From Nitrosospira sp. (GTDB lineage: Bacteria > Pseudomonadota > Gammaproteobacteria > Burkholderiales > Nitrosomonadaceae): a stretch of 9,386 bases of DNA. The position numbers were made by a program, and so were the translations under genes. Positions 1-5,261 of this stretch are shown here, piece after piece; positions within the stretch are counted from its first letter, which is position 1; the number at the start of each line of letters is the position of its first letter. Under the pieces are notes generated by a model. The model was not told where the DNA came from and did no database searches. It saw only the letters and a list, made by a program, of their open reading frames with translations. The DNA lies in NCBI GenBank assembly GCA_030453055.1, contig JAKDLC010000061.1:1-9386 (forward strand). Direction: 5' to 3'.

Positions 1-359
1 ACCTCCATCAAAACACCGGTCTGCACCACCTTCCTCAAGTTGTCAGTCGAAAGGTCCAAGAACACCTTGCCAGCGAACTGAAACGCCTTCTTTTCGTCTT
101 GCGTGATGTTCGCCTTATCGCTTTTCGGGAACCCATGCAGAAACACGTAGCGGCCGCCGATCCGGGCCGACAGCAGCGTGCGGTAGCCGCCACTCTTGCC
201 GCTGCCGGTGCGCGCCACCCGCTTCTTGTAAAGGGAGCCACCCAAGTCCGCGTCAATCAGGCCGCTTTCCATTTCCTTGACCGCCTTGCACAAAGCGGCA
301 TCGGGCAGTTTCTCGCCTGCCTGCCACCGCGCAAAGTCCTTTCGCTTGAGGACTTCCAT
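1..359 (-). CDS. RelE/HigB-like type II toxin, partial at left edge
   Basis: The open frame starts at ATG 359-357 and runs without a stop to the window edge, about 119 codons, so the C-terminus is missing. The central block KSGGYRTLLSARIGGRYVFL, followed by HGFPKSDKANIT, matches the RelE/ParE-superfamily toxins usually annotated 'RelE/HigB-like addiction module toxin' (typically about 110-125 aa). Such toxins are mRNA interferases or translation inhibitors neutralised by a cognate HTH antitoxin. The antitoxin gene usually follows in the same operon and would lie beyond the left edge. The start is supported by a strong AGGAGG about 8-9 bases upstream. A palindromic repeat (374-434) lies immediately upstream, in the presumed leader. 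The toxin family call is firm. Activity and partner cannot be judged here. Confidence 0.82.
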   Translation of the reverse strand, partial: MEVLKRKDFARWQAGEKLPDAALCKAVKEMESGLIDADLGGSLYKKRVARTGSGKSGGYRTLLSARIGGRYVFLHGFPKSDKANITQDEKKAFQFAGKVFLDLSTDNLRKVVQTGVLME

Positions 360-373
360 GCCGGTTTACCTCC

Positions 374-434
374 TAACCCGGATGTTTCATAAATTGATGC
401 GCAATCATCACACGAATTTATGAAACATCCGGGT
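374..434. repeat. MITE-like palindromic repeat, copy 1
   Basis: A perfect 20-bp inverted repeat: ACCCGGATGTTTCATAAATT at 376-395 and its complement at 415-434, with a 19-nt spacer. The first 29 bases (374-402) match 2699-2727 with two differences, so the two loci are copies of one element family. The element has no coding capacity, so it would be non-autonomous. Its left arm ends about 15 bp before the toxin start codon, and the AGGAGG of the toxin lies right at the edge. The parent transposon is unknown to me. An IS1380-like parent is only a guess. Confidence 0.8.
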
Positions 435-670
435 CAAGACTATATCCGAAAAGGATACACTTTTCCATCCCCTTGCAGCCGATGCCCGTTGCCCACGCCC
501 GAGAGGCACCCAATTGTCGTGACAGCGCCAGCCGCCTGAGAGCGCGCCGTATGCAACGTATCGTTTTCTAGCCAACTTCGCCGCAATCCGCTATATTTCC
601 GCTTGGCCTTCTCCGTCTTCCGCAGCCGGCGGGATCGAAAGCATTCCGCATAACAAAAAAAGGAATCAAT
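435..670. other. Intergenic region between toxin and cls
   Basis: No coding sequence is supported here. A short hairpin (TATCC, loop GAAAA, GGATA) lies just after the palindromic repeat, near 444-458. No convincing -35/-10 pair for the cardiolipin synthase gene was found, although its transcription probably starts in this stretch because the toxin gene diverges from it. Confidence 0.5.
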
Positions 671-700
671 ATGGAGCCGAAATTGGGTTCAGTCAAATGA
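671..700 (+). CDS. Nine-codon leader ORF overlapping the cls start
   Basis: A mini-ORF encodes MEPKLGSVK. It has an AGGAA ribosome-binding site about 6 bases upstream of its ATG (671). Its TGA stop (698-700) overlaps the ATG (697-699) of the cardiolipin synthase gene as ATGA. The larger gene has no good Shine-Dalgarno of its own, so translation may reach it by re-initiation from this leader. The coupling is inferred from arrangement only. The mini-ORF could be a chance product of a displaced ribosome-binding site. Confidence 0.4.
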   Translation: MEPKLGSVK

Positions 701-1974
701 GCATCGAGCTTTGGAGCATCGTTATCGGGTCGGTGGCGACAGCCGTAATATTCGGGCTGGCGATCATAATTTTTGGCCGAGGCGAAAAAGAAATCACCCA
801 GCGCATCGCCCATCACTATGCCATATCCGATCCTCAGTTTTTACGCACCATGGGTGTTCTCCTCGGTCCGACACTGGTCGCGGGAAATCGGGTCGATACC
901 TTGCTGAACGGAAACGAGATTTATCCGGCCATGTTAAAGTCGATTCGGGCGGCGAAAAAAACCATCACCTTCGAGACTTACATCTACTGGTCAGGAAATA
1001 TCGGCAGGGAGTTCGTGGATACTCTGTCGACAAAAGCCCGGCAAGGAATCGAGATTCACGTTCTCCTCGATTGGGTAGGCAGCCAGAAAATGGAAGAGTC
1101 GCATATCCGGCAAATGCGCGATGCCGGCGTCGAAGTCGAAAGATATCACCCGCCCACCTGGCGCAACTGGCGGAAGCTGAATAATCGAACCCACCGCAAG
1201 ATACTCGTGGTGGATGGAGAGGTAGGCTTTACGGGGGGTGTCGGGGTTGCCGATGAGTGGACGGGAAATGCGGAGGGGCCGGATCACTGGCGCGATACGC
1301 ACTACCGCGTCGAAGGGCCCGTGGTGGCGCAGCTGCAAGCGGCATTCATGGATAATTGGACCAAGGTAACGGGCGACGTGTTGCATGGCGAGGCATACTT
1401 TCCGAAGTTGAATGAATACGGCGCCAACTTTGCGCAAGTGTTCAAGAGCTCGGCGGAAGGCGGTGCAGGCAGCACGCATCTCATGTATCTTCTGTCTATT
1501 GCGGCGGCGGAAAAAAGCATCCATTTTTCCATGGCGTACTTTGTTCCGGATACACTGACGCAGGAAGCCATGGTGGCCGCGTTGAAACGCGGCGTGACCA
1601 TACAGATAATCCTGCCGGGCCGTTATATCGACAAAACGCTGGTACGTAGCGCCTCACGCGGAACCTGGGGCCCGCTTCTGGCTGCGGGCGCGGAAATTTT
1701 CGAGTTCCAGCCCACCATGTTTCATTGCAAGGTTCTGATTATCGATGCGCTATGGGTATCTGTCGGGTCGACCAATTTCGACAACCGGTCATTCAAACTG
1801 AATGATGAATGCAACCTGAACGTCTACAATCAGCAATTCGCCGAGCGCCAATTGGCGGATTTCAAGGCGGACCTGGCGCGCGCAAGGCAGATAACGTTAC
1901 ATGAATGGGAAAATCGATCATGGAAAGAAAAGACCCGGGAATACGCCCTGAACATCATTCAGCCACAGCTTTAG
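697..1974 (+). CDS. clsB: Cardiolipin synthase B-like phospholipase D family protein
   Basis: A 425-aa protein with an N-terminal membrane segment (about residues 5-27) and two phospholipase-D HKD motifs. Motif 1 is H166-x-K168-x4-D173 (THRKILVVDGEVGFTGG). Motif 2 is H343-x-K345-x4-D350, followed by GSTNFDNRSF. Each motif supplies half of the catalytic site. Family members join phosphatidyl groups (two phosphatidylglycerols, or phosphatidylglycerol plus phosphatidylethanolamine) to make cardiolipin at the inner membrane. The length and single N-terminal helix fit ClsB-type enzymes better than ClsA, which has two helices. The ATG at 697 is the first usable in-frame start. No strong Shine-Dalgarno precedes it, but it overlaps the stop of a nine-codon leader ORF. 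creA follows 54 bp downstream on the same strand and may be co-transcribed. Both motifs are intact, so the enzyme is probably active. The exact lipid substrate is inferred. Confidence 0.9.
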   Translation: MSIELWSIVIGSVATAVIFGLAIIIFGRGEKEITQRIAHHYAISDPQFLRTMGVLLGPTLVAGNRVDTLLNGNEIYPAMLKSIRAAKKTITFETYIYWSGNIGREFVDTLSTKARQGIEIHVLLDWVGSQKMEESHIRQMRDAGVEVERYHPPTWRNWRKLNNRTHRKILVVDGEVGFTGGVGVADEWTGNAEGPDHWRDTHYRVEGPVVAQLQAAFMDNWTKVTGDVLHGEAYFPKLNEYGANFAQVFKSSAEGGAGSTHLMYLLSIAAAEKSIHFSMAYFVPDTLTQEAMVAALKRGVTIQIILPGRYIDKTLVRSASRGTWGPLLAAGAEIFEFQPTMFHCKVLIIDALWVSVGSTNFDNRSFKLNDECNLNVYNQQFAERQLADFKADLARARQITLHEWENRSWKEKTREYALNIIQPQL

Positions 1975-2028
1975 TGTTGTCGGCGCCTGACACCGGCCCG
2001 ATACAACATCACTGAGAAGGAGTACCGA

Positions 2029-2517
2029 ATGGCGGCGATCAGATTCGGGGTGACATTGATAATCGCAATATCGGTCTGGATGCCGGCCGGCCCGGTTGAA
2101 GCAGAACTCGTCGGCGAAGTGGACACCGCTTTCCGATGGCTGGGAAAGGATGATCGAGTCGTCATAGAAGCCTATGACGATCCAAAAGTCCGGGGAATCA
2201 CCTGCTACGTTTCCCGCGCAAGGACAGGCGGCGTAAAAGGCACGGTAGGGCTGGCGGAAGATAAGGCGGAAGCCTCCATTGCCTGCCGGCAAGTGACGGA
2301 CGCACTTCACTTTTCCGAAAAACTCCCCCGGCAGGAGGATGTGTTTACCGAACGCATGTCCATTCTATTCAAGCGCCTGCACATTGTCCGCGTGGTCGAC
2401 TCCAAGCGAAACACGCTGGTTTATCTGACCTATTCCGATAAACTGATAGAAGGAAGTCCAACAAATAGCGTTACCGCCGTCCCTGTGGCGCGCGGAAATC
2501 CTATTCCGGTCAAATAA
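2029..2517 (+). CDS. creA: CreA family periplasmic protein
   Basis: A 162-aa protein with a signal peptide (hydrophobic residues about 6-20, probable cleavage after VEA at about 25) followed by a CreA domain. The diagnostic run is close to E. coli CreA: VDTAFRWLGKDDRVVIEAYDDPKV, then GITCYVSRARTGGVKGTVGL (written here in two parts), the cysteine in SIACRQV, and near the end RNTLVYLTYSDKLIEGSPTN. Two cysteines (ITCYVS and SIACRQ) are kept and could form a disulfide. The function of CreA is not established. In E. coli it sits with the creBC regulators, but no creB, creC or creD is here. An AAGGAG lies about 7-8 bases before the ATG. The stop codon falls inside the first copy of a 23-bp direct repeat, so insertion of that sequence may have set the exact C-terminus. 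Confidence 0.93.
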   Translation: MAAIRFGVTLIIAISVWMPAGPVEAELVGEVDTAFRWLGKDDRVVIEAYDDPKVRGITCYVSRARTGGVKGTVGLAEDKAEASIACRQVTDALHFSEKLPRQEDVFTERMSILFKRLHIVRVVDSKRNTLVYLTYSDKLIEGSPTNSVTAVPVARGNPIPVK

Positions 2518-2536
2518 TCCTGAATCCGGTAGTTGG
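2514..2536 (+). repeat. 23-bp direct repeat, copy A
   Basis: These 23 bases recur at 3277-3299 with one difference (AGTTGG here, AGGTGG there). Core: TCCTGAATCCGGTAG. This copy begins in the last codon of creA and supplies its TAA stop. The two copies flank a roughly 740-bp segment holding the second palindromic repeat and the CHRD gene. Beyond the 23 bases the sequences diverge. Confidence 0.75.
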
Positions 2537-2698
2537 CTTGGCGCAGCGTAAACCCGGCACACGGGATGTGGGATGTAAATTATCAACTTACGTACGCTAC
2601 CGCACGAACTCATCCTTGAGCGATATATACACTTGTCGCTATTGGTGCCGGCAAGTGTGAAAGAAACGAACGGAACCGCTTAGCCAGTCACCGCAATC
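2537..2698. other. Intergenic region after creA
   Basis: No gene is supported. A 7-bp inverted repeat, ACACTTG (2629-2635) and CAAGTGT (2652-2658), could form a hairpin with a 16-nt loop. It has no T-run, so a terminator role is doubtful. Confidence 0.4.
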
Positions 2699-2769
2699 TA
2701 ACCCGAATGTTTCATAAATTGACGCGCGTCCTTGCTGGTCTTTTGTTTCGTTATGAAACATCCGGGTTA
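2699..2769. repeat. MITE-like palindromic repeat, copy 2
   Basis: Nineteen-bp arms: TAACCCGAATGTTTCATAA at 2699-2717 and the complement of TAACCCGGATGTTTCATAA at 2751-2769, one mismatch, 33-nt spacer. It is the same family as 374-434, but the spacers differ in length and diverge towards the right. Its right arm ends 28 bp before the CHRD start codon, so it probably lies in the 5' leader of that mRNA or carries part of its promoter. TTAA borders the right end. Confidence 0.8.
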
Positions 2770-2797
2770 AATTCATCAACCTGACAGGAGGCACACA

Positions 2798-3238
2798 ATG
2801 ACTGCAATTCTTCATAAATCACGACACACCTTGGCTATGGCTGCGTTAATAGCCGGCATCCTTACCGCAGGTGCCGGAATGGCGACAGCCGGCGAACGCA
2901 AGGCTAACCTGAGCGGCGACCAGGAAGTGCCCCCCGTTCAGACTTCCGCGACCGGCACTGGCGCGATAATCGTTGAGGACGACAAATCCGTCAAAGGCAC
3001 GATAACCACTTCCGGCATCAAAGGCACGAGCGCACATATTCATGAAGGGGCGGCCGGCAAGAATGGCCCGGATCTCATTGCGCTCAAGAAGACTTCCGAT
3101 GGCGAGTGGTCTGTTCCCAGCGGCGCCAAGCTGACCGATGCGCAATACGACGCTTACAAAGCCGGGAACCTCTACGTCAACATTCACAGCGAGGCTCACC
3201 CAAGCGGGGAGCTGCGCGGTCAATTGAAGAACCGCTAA
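2798..3238 (+). CDS. Secreted CHRD-domain protein
   Basis: A 146-aa protein with a Sec signal peptide (hydrophobic core about residues 12-27, likely cleavage after ATAG/ATA near 32). Nearly the whole mature chain is one CHRD (chordin-like) domain, about residues 35-145. Family hallmarks are visible: LSGDQEVPPVQTSATGTGAI, then AHIHEGAAGKNGP, and the closing LYVNIHSEAHPSGELRGQL. CHRD domains form a beta-rich fold found in bacterial exported proteins and in animal chordin. Their bacterial role is not known. AGGAGG sits about 8 bases before the ATG. The gene stands alone between two repeats. A palindromic element lies in its leader, and a 7-bp-stem hairpin follows its stop. Family assignment is firm and function is unknown. 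Confidence 0.92.
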   Translation: MTAILHKSRHTLAMAALIAGILTAGAGMATAGERKANLSGDQEVPPVQTSATGTGAIIVEDDKSVKGTITTSGIKGTSAHIHEGAAGKNGPDLIALKKTSDGEWSVPSGAKLTDAQYDAYKAGNLYVNIHSEAHPSGELRGQLKNR

Positions 3239-3247
3239 CCCTGGCTG

Positions 3248-3268
3248 CCCCGTCATCACAGGACGGGG
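3248..3268 (+). terminator. Possible terminator hairpin after CHRD gene
   Basis: CCCCGTC (3248-3254) pairs perfectly with GACGGGG (3262-3268) across a 7-nt loop, 9 bp after the CHRD stop. The position and GC-rich stem suit an intrinsic terminator, but no T-run follows. It may be weak or only an RNA-stabilising stem. Confidence 0.4.
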
Positions 3269-3276
3269 TGTAGTCC

Positions 3277-3299
3277 ATAATCCTGAATCCGGTAGGTGG
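3277..3299 (+). repeat. 23-bp direct repeat, copy B
   Basis: The second copy of the sequence at 2514-2536, 22 of 23 bases identical. It abuts, and by three bases (TGG) overlaps, the left inverted sequence at 3297-3316. It lies 68 bp before the transposase start. It could be an end of the IS1595-type element, or an unrelated small repeat into which the island inserted. Confidence 0.7.
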
Positions 3300-3316
3300 A
3301 ATTATATATTTGACTC
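3297..3316 (+). repeat. Left copy of inverted sequence bracketing the R-M island
   Basis: TGGAATTATATATTTGACTC. The complement strand at 5261-5244 reads the same apart from one missing TA. The shared stretch contains an AT-rich run followed by a -35 box, so it may be a terminal inverted repeat, a duplicated promoter/operator, or both. Confidence 0.65.
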
Positions 3317-3339
3317 CCTACCTGGATATGGCACATAAT
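3310..3339 (+). promoter_or_regulatory. Candidate sigma-70 promoter for the transposase relic
   Basis: A -35 TTGACT (3310-3315, 5 of 6 consensus) and a -10 CATAAT (3334-3339, 5 of 6) are spaced by 18 bp, with an AT-rich stretch upstream. The transcript would start near 3346, shortly before the GGGAG ribosome-binding site. No promoter is obvious between here and the methyltransferase, so it may serve that gene too. Confidence 0.55.
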
Positions 3340-3360
3340 TAAATGTGTTAAGGGAGTTAA
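3310..3360. promoter_or_regulatory. Dyad spanning promoter and ribosome-binding site
   Basis: TTGACTCCCT (3310-3319) and AGGGAGTTAA (3351-3360) are inverted copies with one mismatch (9 of 10). Within them is a second dyad, CACAT (3332-3336) and ATGTG (3343-3347), over the -10 region. One outer half covers the -35 box and the other covers the Shine-Dalgarno. This is the arrangement expected for an autoregulatory operator. No binding protein is known. The zinc-ribbon/HTH protein encoded next is the obvious candidate. Confidence 0.4.
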
Positions 3361-3367
3361 GTAAGTA

Positions 3368-3868
3368 ATGGACAAGCCTAGCCCAAATATCTTTCAATTA
3401 TTCAAAATGTTCCCCGATGCAGAGTCGGCGCGGAGGTACCTTGAAGGTCGACTCTGGCCGACGGGCGCAAAGTGCGCGACATGTAAGACCGGCGACCGCA
3501 TTACCAGCAGGAAAGACGGCTACTATCGTTGCAACGCCTGCAAACTGGATTTCACCGTTCGCACGGGAACGATTTTTGAGAGGTCACATGTACCGTTGCA
3601 CAAGTGGATTTATGCGATGTATTTGTTGGTCACGACTCGCAAAGGTATTTCGTCGCTGCAACTGTCGAAGCAAATCGACATCACTCAGAAATCAGCCTGG
3701 TCCGTATTACAACGCCTGCGTGAGGCGTGCGGTAACGACTTGATCATTCCCAAAGCCATCACCGAGTTAGCCGGGACGGACATTGGGGAAAAAGAAGATG
3801 GCAAGCATCCCATCAAAAAAATTATATTCCGCTCGCACAACAGTGGGAAAAACGCTCCAATCGGATGA
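3368..3868 (+). pseudogene. IS1595-family transposase relic (truncated, catalytic residues lost)
   Basis: A 166-aa product, against roughly 300 aa for intact IS1595-type (ISXO2-like) transposases. The N-terminal half is well preserved. A zinc ribbon has C36-x2-C39 and C55-x2-C58, followed by FTVRTGTIFERSHVPLHKWIYA (given here as two joined family motifs, FTVRTGTIF and SHVPLHKW). A helix-turn-helix region spans about 94-120. The first catalytic block, usually of the form VEVDETYIGGKE, aligns here with TELAGTDIGEKE. The Asp is replaced by Ala135 and the Glu by Gly136. Homology appears to continue to SGKNAPIG and then stops at TGA-TAA. The rest of the catalytic domain is missing. Ribosome-binding GGGAG lies 11 bases before the ATG. 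It cannot transpose on its own. It may be plain decay, or a retained DNA-binding domain serving the R-M genes that follow. Confidence 0.8.
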
Positions 3869-4002
3869 TAACGAAACCGAGCCATCACCCCGCCAGAAAC
3901 AACTTGCATGGTGACGTGTATGGGATTGGTTCGGTGGTTTCGTGGACATGACACCACTGGCCGTCTTATTACATACCAAGAACTAATAGCATAGGGGCAC
4001 TG
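3869..4002 (+). other. Junction between transposase relic and methyltransferase
   Basis: After the TGA-TAA ending the transposase, the same frame stays open for 40 codons and closes at TAG 3992-3994. It includes MGLVRWFRGHDTTGRLITYQ. I do not recognise this as transposase or as any known family. It may be a fragment left from the recombination that replaced the transposase C-terminus, or non-coding. Confidence 0.35.
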
Positions 4003-4761
4003 ATGACTCTTGATACTTGTACGCTCGATCGCATTACCGATACCGTTCTTAAATACAGCCCCAAAGGGGAGTCTGGGGCGCCCAAGATTCCAAAGAAAGT
4101 GGAAAGCGGCATATCGACTTACGCACCTATAAGCAGCGTATGGGAGGGGAGCGACAGTGCTTTGCTCGAAGCAATATTTAAATTTTACCCGACGATCTCG
4201 CCAGAACCGATTTTGGATTCTACATATAATGCCGGAAGATTTTGGAAAGGTTCTAAACGAAATATTGTGTCTATGGACATTGATCCACAATATGAGCCTA
4301 TGATTGTTGTCGACAATCGAAAAATGACAGGCGTCCCGTCAGCTAAATTTGGAGTAGTGGTCTACGATCCTCCACATGTCGGACCTCAAGGTCGAGATAA
4401 GAGTCGTAAACGATTTGACATGGATTTTGGGGCGACGATGGAGTGTGGTAAGGACCAGGATTGGAATCTCAGCTATTTGTATCCTGCATTTTTGAAGCAG
4501 GCTAAGCGAGTATTAAAGCCAGAGGGATTGCTACTCGCGAAGATCACAGACATGGTGAACTGTCATAAATCGAAATGGCCGCATTGCGATTTTATGCGAA
4601 TGGCCGAGGAAGCCGGATTCACCGTTTGCGATTTAATTATCAAGGTGAGGAAGGGGCCAATGGTTTCGACGAAATGGAAGACAGCCTACCATGCGCGAAA
4701 GCGGCACTGTTTTTGGATTATCTGCCGCAATAGTGATAAATGCGAGCGTGGAATCTCTTAA
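4003..4761 (+). CDS. Putative DNA amino-methyltransferase with DPPH motif (R-M system M subunit)
   Basis: A 252-aa protein with a Rossmann-type SAM-dependent methyltransferase layout. A motif-I-like ILDSTYNAGRFWKG (about 70-83) is followed by MDIDP (91-95), an acidic-loop equivalent. The catalytic motif IV is YDPPHVG (121-127), then LKPEGLLLAKI (171-181). DPP plus an aromatic or His is the signature of enzymes methylating exocyclic amino groups (N6-adenine or N4-cytosine). It is not a C5-cytosine methylase, since the PCQ and ENV motifs are absent. The partner on the other strand is a GIY-YIG endonuclease, so the likely job is protecting the host DNA. AGGGG lies 5-6 bases before the ATG. Base composition is visibly more AT-rich than the backbone genes, suggesting transfer. 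Target site and methylated base are unknown. A solitary phage-type methylase is the alternative. Confidence 0.8.
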   Translation: MTLDTCTLDRITDTVLKYSPKGESGAPKIPKKVESGISTYAPISSVWEGSDSALLEAIFKFYPTISPEPILDSTYNAGRFWKGSKRNIVSMDIDPQYEPMIVVDNRKMTGVPSAKFGVVVYDPPHVGPQGRDKSRKRFDMDFGATMECGKDQDWNLSYLYPAFLKQAKRVLKPEGLLLAKITDMVNCHKSKWPHCDFMRMAEEAGFTVCDLIIKVRKGPMVSTKWKTAYHARKRHCFWIICRNSDKCERGIS

Positions 4762-5213
4762 TCAATTTTCGGGAATTCCTCATTCCACCGGCTGACCCGA
4801 TGAGTTCCCGGACGTCCTACTCCGGGAACTTTGCTTCCAAATCCACTTTCGTTCCATATTGGGCGGTAGTGTGTCATGAGCGCAAATTCAGCAGCGAAGA
4901 CCCACCATTCACTAGAAAACGTTAGATAACGACACTTCATATCGTCCAGCGATATATTGCGCCGTCCGCTGATTTTGCTGACATGCTCGCTAAGACGGCC
5001 TCGCAATGTTCGCTTGCTTTTGGTGGTCCCCTTCGACGCTTTGCCGATGTAAACTAGCGCATCGCGGAAATAAAGAGCGTAGATTCCACTTTCTCCTGGT
5101 CCCACGCCTCTCGCTAATGGAAAAATCGGACTCAACTCAAGTTTTTCAACAACTTGAGACCGAATGCCTCGGTCGAGGTCAAAATCGAAATAATGTGGAT
5201 TGTCGCCTGTCAT
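4758..5213 (-). CDS. Eco29kI-family GIY-YIG restriction endonuclease
   Basis: A 151-aa protein with a complete GIY-YIG nuclease set: GIY (43-45), YIG (55-57), R73 and H77 in LRGRLSEH, E109 in AAEFALM, and N121 in YRPIWN. The spacings R-x3-H, about 32 to Glu and 12 to Asn resemble R.Eco29kI. CRYLTFSSEWWVFAAEFALM and the GFGSKVPG that follows also look like that family, whose characterised members cut CCGCGG. It is shorter than Eco29kI (214 aa). The insert between GIY and YIG is absent, and the chain ends soon after the SRWNEEFPK segment. It faces the methyltransferase gene tail to tail, and the stops overlap by four bases. No Shine-Dalgarno precedes the ATG and an in-frame TAG lies eight codons upstream, so the start is constrained. 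All catalytic residues are present, so activity is plausible. Its specificity cannot be assumed. Confidence 0.85.
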   Translation of the reverse strand: MTGDNPHYFDFDLDRGIRSQVVEKLELSPIFPLARGVGPGESGIYALYFRDALVYIGKASKGTTKSKRTLRGRLSEHVSKISGRRNISLDDMKCRYLTFSSEWWVFAAEFALMTHYRPIWNESGFGSKVPGVGRPGTHRVSRWNEEFPKID

Positions 5214-5221
5214 GAGCGCGA

Positions 5222-5250
5222 ATATTGCCGCGTGCTATACGGCGAGTCAA
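5222..5250 (-). promoter_or_regulatory. Candidate promoter of the endonuclease, leaderless
   Basis: On the minus strand, TTGACT (5250-5245) is followed after 17 bp by CAATAT (5227-5222), a weak -10. A start about 7 bases further on falls at 5213-5215, on the ATG itself. With no Shine-Dalgarno present, the mRNA would be leaderless. Confidence 0.45.
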
Positions 5251-5261
5251 ATATAATTCCA
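5244..5261 (-). repeat. Right copy of inverted sequence bracketing the R-M island
   Basis: On the minus strand it reads TGGAATTATATTTGACTC, identical to 3297-3316 except for one TA fewer in the TA run. The copies face inward and enclose the transposase relic, methyltransferase and endonuclease, about 1.97 kb outer edge to outer edge. No target-site duplication was evident at the outer edges. Confidence 0.65.

Noticed and set aside
991..1524. 177-codon open frame on the minus strand inside the cardiolipin synthase gene
   Set aside because: It lies fully opposite a gene with both HKD motifs, has no recognisable motifs and no ribosome-binding site. It is an antisense shadow.
374..2769. The repeated palindromic sequences as a CRISPR array or attachment sites
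   Set aside because: Only two copies 2.3 kb apart, each internally palindromic, with no spacer array, integrase or cas gene.
3685..4290. 201-codon minus-strand open frame across the transposase/methylase junction
   Set aside because: It is antisense to the transposase relic and the methylase start, has mixed composition and no family resemblance. The plus-strand reading has clear motifs.
4740..4925. 61-codon plus-strand frame starting inside the methylase end
   Set aside because: It is antisense to the nuclease C-terminus, where catalytic residues support the minus-strand reading.
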